Shown piece after piece: positions 31,231 to 39,059 of a stretch of 39,059 bases of DNA. The first letter of the stretch is position 1, and every line of letters begins with the position of its first letter. This stretch comes from Haplomitrium mnioides (Eukaryota; Marchantiophyta; Haplomitriopsida; Calobryales). Position numbers and translations under genes: made by a program. Location: assembly GCA_049999725.1 (NCBI GenBank), contig JBNGIS010019010.1:1-39059 (forward strand), read 5' to 3'. The notes below the pieces were generated by a model. That model saw only the letters and a list, made by a program, of their open reading frames with translations. It did not search any database and was not told the origin of the DNA.

Positions 31231-31990
31231 TAACCTTGACAAGTCTATGCATGTATGAAGTATTAAATGCCATACACACATAGTCTCCTTGAGTCTCAGT
31301 GTGGAATGGCTTGAGCTCAATGATCTGAATCTTATACTTGCATGGACTATTGCAACCCAAATCACATAGAATGCTGAATTTCTTGCAAGCAAAGAACACT
31401 AAGCTAAGCCAATGCATGCATGGATTGCTGAAGCCCAAGCATACTTGGAGTGATGTAGCTCATGTGTGCATGAATGTTTGGAAACCATATATGTATAGGA
31501 ACCTAAAGCCTATGGATACACGGGGTGCTAAAGCCCATGCATGTATGGACTATTGAAGTCAATGTCTGCATGAATTATATAAGTCTATACGTGAATGGGC
31601 TACTTAATCCCTTGCATACAAGGACTTTTGAGAACCATGCGTATCTAGGAAATTGAAGCCCAATAAGCAAGAGAAGTTGAAACCAATATGTGCATGGAAT
31701 GCTAAATCCCTTGAAAGAGTGGATTGTTGTTGAAGTCCAAATGCACATAGATTGTGGCAGCTATACACGTATAGATGTTGAAGACCATGTGTATATTGGA
31801 AGCTAAAGCCTAAATGCGCAAGGGAAGTTGAAGCCCGTTTGTGCATGGACGAATAAGACTCAAACGTGTATAGGTTGCAAAAGCTCATGTGTGCATGGAC
31901 TTATGAAACCATGCATGTCTCGAAAGCTAAAGCCCATGTGCACATTGACTTTTGAAAACCATGCACACATTGGGAGCTAGTTGTTTTTGC
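31231..31990. repeat. 25-bp minisatellite, about 30 diverged units
   Basis: aagcc/aagtc/aatcc unit starts fall at 31506, 31531, 31556, 31581, 31606, about 31632, 31656 and 31681, a period of 25 bp. The consensus is close to aagcccatgtgtgcatggac plus tattg. Units further left (from about 31231) and right (to about 31990) are more diverged. It ends within a few bases of the copia LTR. Confidence 0.85.
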
Positions 31991-31993
31991 ATA

Positions 31994-32790
31994 TGTTAGT
32001 TATGATTAGTTTAACTAGCTTAGTAGTTAGTTAAGGCTAATCTACTATATTGCCACGTTTTAGTCACACATGTAATTTTAGACAAGCTTATTTTTCTAGT
32101 GTGATTAAGAGAGAGAAGACGTGAGGCATGTAGATTGCTCCATGATCTAATGCTAAACATATGGCAAGATAGAAAACATACACTTGTTAGCACTTTGTTA
32201 TTATTGAGGAGATTTCTCCTCTGTGCATATATATTTTGGGGCTTACCATCGAGTGCAAGCCATCCCTACAAACATACATTTTGTGTAAGTCTTTCATTCC
32301 TTGCTCGAAGGATGTTGTTTATCTACACCTAGAAAATGAGGCATCCTGTTTCTGCAATCATGCAAACACAGGGAGGCCCCTCCCGTTTTGCTAACCGCGC
32401 ATACATATGGAGTCACCTGACTCATGCTATAACACAAACATAGGCAGACACTTTTTAACTGATCGCAAAGACGCTGGGAGTCGTGCAAACATAGGCATGT
32501 GTCTTTTTGCTAATCGCAAAGACATAGGGAGGCACTCCATCTATGCTATCGCGAAGACAAAAGGAGCCTGCATTTTTGCATATATTCACGAAGCAAAAGG
32601 AGAGGATGTCATTGAAGAGACCCAATTCATCGAGGAGCTATTTTTCTCTCAACCAGTGATCTTGACAATGAGATCTTTTGGTAACTCAGTTTGGATAAAA
32701 TGATTCCTATCTACTCACAAATAGTGACGAGCTAGATTCAAAGATATATTTCAAACATTCCAGGGAAAATCATTCAATCAATTTTTATTA
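31994..32790 (+). repeat. 5' LTR of the Ty1/copia element (probably truncated at its start)
   Basis: It aligns end to end with 36842-37637. Both share tgttagttatgattag, a ttagacaagcttatttttctagtgt-like block, gaggcatgtaga, tctaatgctaaacatatggc, gaggagatttctcctct and the terminal tttttatta. The last third contains irregular 35-50-bp repeats built on atcgcaaagacac. The right edge is fixed by the primer-binding site at 32791. The left edge falls ~118 bp inside the likely 3' LTR start, against the 25-bp array, so its beginning may be lost. Confidence 0.85.
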
Positions 32791-32804
32791 GGTTATGGGC
32801 CCAC
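32791..32804 (+). other. Primer-binding site matching the anticodon arm of initiator tRNA-Met
   Basis: ggttatgggcccac follows the LTR directly. It is the reverse complement of GTGGGCCCATAACC, the anticodon stem-loop of plant cytosolic initiator tRNA-Met as I remember it. It does not resemble the usual TGGTATCAGAGC site for the tRNA 3' end. Priming from an internal tRNA-Met segment is established for Drosophila copia. Confidence 0.7.
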
Positions 32805-33049
32805 TCATGGGAAGCTGACTAATTTCTTAAAGAGCTCAAAGTCACTTATTGGAGAAATTGTTCCTATTTTATGCTAGAAAATCCGGGAATAAAAGCCTGG
32901 AAGAGCATTTTGAAAGGACACCTACTACAATAGACATAGCATACAAGGAAGATAACATGAAAGAAGTCACAAAGCAAGAATCCCATGGCATATGAAGATC
33001 CTTGGAAGACAAAATTTCATGTAGCACAATGATGGCAATCCTATCCTAG

Positions 33050-33660
33050 TGACACCACTGTCATTGAGAAGGAAATTGCTGTTGGGATCCGAGCAGAATG
33101 TGGTACTCTAATCTATCTGACTTTGGGCAAGATGCAATTTACCCAAGTAAAGACCCTCACTATTGCAAGTGAGGTATAACCTCAAGAAGGCTAATGAGAA
33201 AAGCAGCCTTGTTGATTCAGAGGAGTTTGTGACATGTAAGCAAACCCCAAGAACTCTAAAGCAATACATGTCACCAATATGGAGAAGTTATTTGCATATG
33301 TAGCAAAATAAAATTGAGCCTCAAGTTCAGCCTGATGACCAAAGATGACCAAGCAAAAGGAAGGCAACAATATGGATTCATGACTAGTTGTAAAGAAGGG
33401 CAAGGTTCTAAAGTGTACATATTTGCAAAAGAGGAGTGGGCACTTGGAAGACGGACTGCTAAGATGAAGCATAGAAAACTTGCTTCAAATGACAAGTCCA
33501 AGTTCACCAAGAGCTACAGAGATGCAAGGGCCAACAAAGGCAAGGGCAAGACCAATATGAGTGGCAAGCTAATGTTGCAAGACAGCTCAGATGATGAGCA
33601 TGAGCTAGTCACAACAGATTAGTCCCAAGAATCAGAGCAAGACTCTAAGAGGTGATTGCA
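33050..33660 (+). pseudogene. copia gag region relic
   Basis: An open 102-codon frame at 33314-33622 is Lys/Arg-rich with an acidic end (QDSSDDEHELVTTD). Location between the PBS and the integrase suggests Gag. A clear CCHC knuckle was not found, so the assignment rests on position and charge. Confidence 0.4.
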
Positions 33661-34120
33661 CTGAACAGAGGTGGTACCCAAATTCAGAAGAAGCAGTCAT
33701 GGCTGCAATCATAAAGTCTAGGAGTAAGACCTGACCCAAATCCAAACCATGAGGCTCATGAACCTAGACGTGAACAACATGATTCACCTGAGAGCAGGAC
33801 TCTGAGAAGTGATTGCACTAAACAGTGGTAGTACCCATATTTAGAAGCAACAAGTCATGTCTACAATCATAAATATCCAAGAGTAAAACCTGGTCTAAAT
33901 CCAAACCAAGATGCACAGGTACTTGGGTAAGAAGAGCAGTGTGATTCACTGCAAAGGGGAGATTCTCATAAGTAACTCCAATTGCTGAATGTTCTATATA
34001 CAGGAAACAAGGCATCAACATGTATATTTGATAAGTCTGAATGTAGGGCTCATGTATAGGGAAATCACCATTTCAGGGGAGAATGCTGTTATCATTGTAA
34101 TCCTAGAGGAAATAGACTTA

Positions 34121-34880
34121 TAGAAATGGCACAAAAGGCTAGGGTATTTGTGTGCAAGGAAAAGCAACACCACCTGCAAGTGCCTGAAAAATCAAACATT
34201 GCACCAACAAGATACAAGCTAGATATGATCTACTCCAATGTATGTGGACCCTAGCAAAGTCACCTCTGCTCAACGAGCTAGGTACTTTGGGACATTTACA
34301 TATAAGAAAAGCAAAAAAACATTTATATATGTCATGAAGACCAAGGATGGAGTCCTTGGGAATTTCGTCACCCAAGTAACCAGTGACCAACAATTCAGTG
34401 AAGACTTTGAGAGCAGATAGAGGAGGTGAACAAAAAAACTAGGAGTTCAAAAGATACTTGAAAAAAGGAAGGAATCAAAAGCCATATGACAGCCAAGAGC
34501 AAGCACAATACAGCATAGTGCAACTGAACGGTTGAATATAAAGCTAGTTGAGAAGGCTAAATGCATGTTGAGTGAGTCTGGCCTTATTGAAAGGCGTAAG
34601 GATGAGACTATAACCACGACCAACTATCTGCACAATATTGGCCCTTCATTAGCCTTGAAGAGGAGAAAAGAAAACGCCAAGAAGAAGCATGGAAAGGTAT
34701 GAGATCAAACATCTCACACTTAAGGATTTTGGGATGAGATGCATATGGATTGATATCTGAGGAGCTAAGGAGAAGGTTGGACAACAAGTTTGACATTGGC
34801 ACCTTCTTAAGATATCAGCCTAGAGTTAATGATACCATGTTGTAAACCAAAAGTCAGGGAAAATCATCTGCAACAGGGAT
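34121..34880 (+). pseudogene. copia integrase relic
   Basis: KWHKRLGYL (34124-34150) is the pre-integrase zinc-binding start. RYFGTFTYKKSKKTFIYVM and KTKDGVLGNF (34280-34360) match the first part of the core. LRADRGGE (34406-34430) carries the second catalytic Asp after a frame change. KCMLSESGL, TTNYLHNIG (34610-34640) and RSNISHL (near 34705) match the core end, and KIICNRDVIF (near 34864) the region before the RT. Stops and frame changes occur throughout. The enzyme would insert cDNA into the host chromosome. Confidence 0.85.
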
Positions 34881-35529
34881 GTCATTTTCAAATAGACCAA
34901 ATCCTAAATCCAAAACGGAAGCTAAGTCATCCAGTGAAAGACAACTGACATCAGTCATCCAACAAGAATCTAAGAGTGCAGGTCCAAGCATGAAGATATC
35001 TGAACCAAATGATAGAGAGGTCCAATAAGAAAGGCACAAGGATTATCTGAATAAGTGGGAGGATGGAAAAGACTCTAATACAGAATCCAATGGGGCTAAA
35101 AGATCAGGCAGAATTCAAAGACAACCAAAATTCTATAGAATTGGCAAAGGCATGCTTGTCTCAGAAAATGGTGAGACAATGAGCATGTCAAATTTCAATA
35201 TACAAAAGACAATTATTTTGCATGGCAGCCAAAATTGGGGACAAGAATCTCACAGCCTTTAGGGAAAAGCTTTTGAGCCAGAACGTTGACGACCAAATGC
35301 CAGCCATAGCAGAGGAACTGTGCTCCACAAAACCATTCATGGAAACTTGTAAGACTGTGGTAAGGAGGAAAAGCAATAAGCTACACATTGAGTTTTCAAG
35401 ATAGCAAGGGGATTCACCAAAGTGGAAGAGAATGCCTACAATGGAAAAGTTCCACATGTAAGCAAATTTTACCTCTATTAGATGCCTATTGGCACTTGCA
35501 GCAAAGCATGGTCGGAAAGATAGAAAGTA

Positions 35530-36240
35530 GAAGAGATGGATATCAAGACAAAAGATTTTGATAAAGAAATCTTCATGAAGCAGCTAGAAGATGGGGCTCA
35601 AGGAGATAGGAACAAACAAATGTCGAGACAATTGATCTTGATCAAGAAATCTTCATGAAGCAGCCAGAAGATGCAACTCAAGAGGACAAAATGTGTCTAT
35701 TAAAGAAGGAGATTTATGAGTTGCAACAACAATCTAGAGCCTTCTCAAAGAAATGGACCAAACACTTGCTAAGTAGAGGCTACCATAGAGGCAGATTAAT
35801 GTGTCTACATCAAGTCAAGTGAGCACAAAATCACTACACTCAAAAAAGGATGATATATTATTGCTAAATGCTAATCTTGAGACAAGGATAAAAGAAAAGA
35901 AGTCTCTTAGCCAAGTCTTTGATATGATGGTTTAGGGAAGTGCAATACCTATTGGGTCTACATGTAGCCAAAGACAGAGAGGCTGGAACAACAAACCCAA
36001 GTCAGTTCCAATATGTGAAGAAGGCAATTTCCAAGTTTGGCATGGAAGACTGCAAACCTGTGGGACACCATTAGTGAAAAGATTTGAAGGTGACAAAGGA
36101 AATGAAATCACAAAAGAGACATGAGCAAGGTAATGTGTACCAAAGCACTGCAAGGAGTCTGAGGTACTGCAAGGTATGCACAGATCACGTTTGGCACAAG
36201 ACCAGATTTGACCTATGTTGTTGATGTACTATGTCTACGC
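35530..36240 (+). pseudogene. copia reverse transcriptase relic with an 80-bp duplication
   Basis: EEMDIKTKDFDKEIFMKQ (near 35535-35585) is the DVKTAFLNG-type RT motif. The same block reappears 80 bp later (LDQEIFMKQPEDA...), followed by KMCLLKKEIYELQQ, corresponding to the KLKKSLYGLKQ motif, and RGRLMCLHQVK. Near 36198-36230 TRPDLTYVVDVL matches the C-terminal TRPDI region. The YVDD active site is not readable; that part is degraded. Frameshifts and stops throughout. Confidence 0.8.
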
Positions 36241-36389
36241 AAAGTCAACATGCAGCAAACATGGGAATCCAACTTTAGTTAGATATTCAAATGCAAATTT
36301 GTCAAGAGGCTAAGATGAAAAATCATCCACATTTGCATATACTTTCATTTTTTATGTGGAGGAGCAGTAAGTTGAACCAATTAGAAGCA

Positions 36390-36726
36390 ATATTCTATTG
36401 CTTTGTCAAAAGCTGAGGTTGAGTACATGGCCCTCGCACATACAGCCATGGAGATCATTTGGATCAGAAGGCTTGTGGCAGAAGTTGGCCACAAGCAAGG
36501 TGGCACAACAAGAAATTCATGAGAACAACAAACATGAGCAGCATTTACCTATGCAAGATCACACCATTTCATCTGCCAACAAATTGGAACATAGATTGAC
36601 TTGGAGTTCGTTGTTATAGAGGACATGGCTGCAGTAGCTCTCACCAAGGTCTTGTCTAAGCCCATGCAATTGAGATGCATAGACCTCTTAGAATTTACCT
36701 TGGATAGTTCTAAGTGGGAGTATTGA
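36390..36726 (+). pseudogene. copia RNase H relic and polyprotein end
   Basis: SIALSKAEVEYMALAHTAME then IIWIRRLVAEVG (36393-36488) is the characteristic SLSTAEAEYIA...WLRRLL block. Further on LTKVLSKPMQLRC (near 36637) corresponds to the DIFTKPL end, and SKWEY stop closes the frame at 36726 in aagtgggagtattga, the usual overlap of the last codons with the polypurine tract. Confidence 0.85.
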
Positions 36727-37637
36727 GAACCATTGCTTGAGTGGGAGGATGGATCCTAAATAAGATCCAGATACACTCCTTCCCAAGGTTTAATCCTTGG
36801 AAGGATTCTCTCTTTTGTAAATAATCACATACTAATATATTGTTAGTTATGATTAGCATAACTAGCTTAGCAGTTAGTTAAAGCTAATCTAGTATATTGT
36901 CGCGTGTCAATCACACAGGTAATTTTAGACAAGCTTATTTTTCTAGTGTGGCTGAGAGAGAGAAGACATGAGGCATGTAGATCGCTCCACGATCTAATGC
37001 TAAACATATGGCAAGATAGAAAACATGCACTCTTTTGTGCTTTGTAATTATTGAGGAGATTTCTCCTCTATGCATATATATTTCGAGGCTCACCATCAAG
37101 TGCAAGCCATCCCTACAAACATGCATTTTGTGTAAGTCTTTCATTCCTTGCTCGAAAATTGTTGTTTATCTGCATGAAGAAAAGAAGGTGTTCGATTTCT
37201 ACAATCACGCAGACACATGGAGGCCCCACCCGTTTTGCTAAACACGCATACCCAAGGAGTCGCCCGACTCCTACTATTGCTTAAACACACGCAAGCACTC
37301 TTTAACTAATCGCAAAGACACTGGGAGTCGTGTGAACATAGGTAGGCGCATTTTTGTTGATTGCGAAGACACAGGCAGGTGCCTCATCTCTACTATCGCA
37401 AAGATAGAAGAAGCCTACGTTTCTACACATATTTGCAAAGCAGAAGGAGAGGACGTTGTTGAAGAGCCCCAATTCATTGAGGAGCCTTTTTTCTCTCTAC
37501 CAGCAATCTTGACAACAAGATCTTTTGATAACTTAGTTTGGATAAAATGAGTCCTATCTACTCACAAATAGTGACGAGCCATATTTAAAGATACATTTCA
37601 GACATTCCAGGGAAAAATATTTGATCTATTTTTATTA
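36724..37637 (+). repeat. 3' LTR of the Ty1/copia element
   Basis: Similarity with the 5' LTR covers 36842-37637. The polypurine tract aagtgggag ends at 36720, so the LTR most likely begins near 36724 (tgagaacc), giving about 914 bp and implying that the 5' LTR lacks its first ~118 bp. An inverted repeat, ccttcccaagg and ccttggaagg around tttaat, lies in that extra segment at about 36780-36806. The alternative is that 36724-36841 is element-internal. Confidence 0.8.
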
Positions 37638-37639
37638 AA

Positions 37640-37970
37640 CTGATGTTTTAAAAGTGACGCAACATGCAATATTGCATGACCCCAAGCTGAAACCGACAAC
37701 TTGGTGTGCAATGTCATGGGTCTTGAAAGCATTTGTAGGTTGTGTATTACTTGTTTAGCAATGCCATTTTGAATAAGGACATGCGCTACTGAGTATGCGA
37801 TATCTATATTTGTGGTCATATAAAAGTTGTCATGAGTCTTAGAAGTAAATTCTCTCGCATGGTCAACTCTTAGAATTTTGATTCGGTTGTCTAGAAATTG
37901 AGTTTTCATTTTTAAAATGTGTTCAAATTCTAAGAAAGATTAAATTTTGGGTAGAAAGTAAAGAGACTTG
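37640..37970 (-). pseudogene. copia integrase relic of a second element, minus strand
   Basis: The frame from 37909 down reads KTQFLDNRIKILRVDHAREF, then TNIDIAYSVAHVLIQNGIAK and SAWGHAILHVASL, matching the copia integrase core where the usual box is RxDNAGEFTS...HTQNGLAE...AWGHAILHAASL. The catalytic Asp and Glu positions are both still D and E. It stops abruptly at about 37640, where the LTR of the plus-strand copia begins. Confidence 0.85.
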
Positions 37971-38360
37971 TGACCATTTTGAAGAAACATATATGACAAC
38001 CAAAAAATATCAAAAGGGTCTACTCAGTGGGTCTCTAGGACGACACATATCAGCATGGATTCTCTCAATGAATTTGGGTATATCCATAACAGTCTTGGAT
38101 ATCAATGGTCGAAGGACCAACTTTCCTTGAAAACATGCAATGCATGGTTTTGTTATCAATCAGAGGCTTACGTAATTGGGAATATTTCGGGCTACTTTTG
38201 TTATATTATGAAACATGGTTGTGTTCAGATGTCCCAAACGTTTATGCGATAGATCTGATTGATCAATTTGTGGTGCAGCAATATGAAAGGCATGCATTTG
38301 TGTAACATAGAATCCAAACAAGTAAGCAAAAAGTGTTTCCTTTATTTTCATGCCTTAAGG
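37970..38360 (-). pseudogene. copia integrase N-terminal and pre-integrase relic, minus strand
   Basis: The frame 38351-38160 contains DLSHKRLGHLNTTMFHNI, the pre-integrase zinc-binding start. Downstream, FIERIHADMCRPRDPL (near 38075-38030) matches the core start with its first Asp in HADM. Stops lie between the pieces. It belongs to the same element as 37640-37970. Confidence 0.8.
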
Positions 38361-38485
38361 AGTTTTTTGAGAAATGTGTATGACTTCTTGGTCTCTATAT
38401 GTGCTTGTATAAATGTGAAATCCATTATCACATATGTCTTTGAAACTTATTAAGCTCCTAGTGCATATATAACAAACTTAATATT

Positions 38486-38695
38486 TCATATTGTTCTATG
38501 TGGTGAAATAATCTTTTCATGTCCATGTCCTTCTTCAATCTGGTTACTTCCCATGATTGTTATCATTTGTTGGCTTGATGGTGGAATATGTGAGAAGTAT
38601 GATGTGCATTTCAAAATAGTGTGAGTGCTTCCATTATCAACAATACAGGTTTTGTTATCCTTAAGAGGAAGGATGTGAGAACTGTAATTGATCAT
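38486..38695 (-). pseudogene. copia aspartic protease relic, minus strand
   Basis: A 69-codon open frame reads TCIVDNGSTHTILK, the D-S/T-G-A-like active-site loop (here D-N-G-S) with the Asp near 38637, then SNQIEEGHG and ANI-like residues. This fits the protease that precedes the integrase in copia polyproteins. Confidence 0.75.
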
Positions 38696-39059
38696 GTGGT
38701 TCTCCTACAGATCAATGTCATTCTCAATGTAATCACTCAAAGTCTCATTTTTTCTAGAAATTTACCATGAGTTTTGGGTTGTGTGATGTTTTGCTTACTT
38801 TGGTTATATTAAAAAACCATATGTGTAGAGATTATACATTTTTTTTTGGTTTGTCACTATGTACCACATCTGAAACAAGTAGTTATTGTTGGAGGATTAT
38901 TTGTACTTGCGTAGATCTATTCTTAGTAAGAGGTCTACCACCTCTGTTTCCTCTTATACAAAGCCTACCATGATTATTTTTGCCTCTGCCTCTCTCTCTG
39001 AATGTTGACCCATGCTTGTAATGGGAAATCTTCCTCTTCTCGAAGCTTGTCTTCCACTT
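38696..39059 (-). pseudogene. copia gag end with broken CCHC knuckle, cut by window end
   Basis: C-F-R-C-G-T at 38877-38860 starts a CCHC knuckle on the minus strand; two stops follow where the Gly-His would be. Upstream toward 39059 the frame is Arg/Gly-rich (GRGKNNHGRLCIRGNRGGRP), as in the nucleocapsid region of copia Gag. The rest of gag, the leader and the 5' LTR must lie beyond the right edge. Confidence 0.65.

Larger units (their letters stand above)
31994..37637 (+). mobile_element. Ty1/copia LTR retrotransposon, both LTRs present, decayed
   Basis: Order is LTR, primer-binding site, gag, integrase, reverse transcriptase, RNase H, LTR; integrase before RT is the copia order. Frames are broken by many stops and shifts and by an 80-bp internal duplication. 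The two LTRs differ at many positions by eye, indicating an old insertion. Its right LTR abuts the integrase of a second copia element in opposite orientation. Confidence 0.9.

Noticed and set aside
32407-32703. 98-codon ORF in the copia 5' LTR, with a shorter counterpart at 37332-37550
   Set aside because: Both lie in LTR sequence built on short atcgcaaagac-type repeats; the frame reflects repeat composition rather than a gene.
1-39059. tRNA or rRNA genes
   Set aside because: No cloverleaf with A- and B-box consensus or rRNA-like segment was recognised by eye. The only tRNA-related strings are the two primer-binding sites.

Overview
The window looks like intergenic DNA from a vascular plant with a large, repeat-rich nuclear genome. 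A gymnosperm is my best guess; no marker gene settles it. I find no intact protein-coding gene, rRNA or tRNA. Almost everything recognisable is old, decayed LTR retrotransposon sequence, nested and in both orientations, with several minisatellite arrays.

Layout. 1-4.1 kb holds no recognisable gene. 4.1-5.0 kb is the first of three copies of an unclassified dispersed repeat (others at 20.2-20.9 and 22.5-22.9 kb). From about 15.6 down to 6.74 kb (minus strand) lies the most interesting object: an LTR element with a gag containing a CCHC knuckle, an aspartic-protease region, a cytosine-C5 DNA methyltransferase domain (PCQ and ENI motifs still readable) and a PHD-type zinc finger. The PHD reading ends about 170 bp before the 3' LTR, and I see no reverse transcriptase or integrase in it. 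Its LTR family carries a 90-bp tandem array of variable copy number. An LTR of another family (12135-12728, minus) lies in its leader. A Ty3/gypsy element with a related LTR (15627-20150, plus) sits against the array of its 5' LTR and keeps a PBS and remnants of gag, protease, RT, RNase H and a truncated integrase.

20.9-26.2 kb is AT-rich with small duplications and a few unassigned ORF relics. 26.2-30.2 kb is strikingly GC- and CpG-richer, with three families of tandem repeat (about 123, 48 and 384 bp). 30.57-30.99 kb has an unassigned 140-residue minus-strand ORF. 31.2-32.0 kb is a 25-bp minisatellite. 31994-37637 is a nearly complete but decayed Ty1/copia element (plus strand) with two LTRs and a primer-binding site that appears to match the anticodon arm of initiator tRNA-Met rather than its 3' end. 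37.64-39.06 kb is part of a second copia element (minus strand), cut by the window end.

None of the reading frames is intact, so no functional pathway operates here. The value of the window is in the methyltransferase/PHD retrotransposon architecture, the LTR-internal repeats and the nested insertion history. All calls come from reading and translating by eye against remembered family motifs; nothing was searched.
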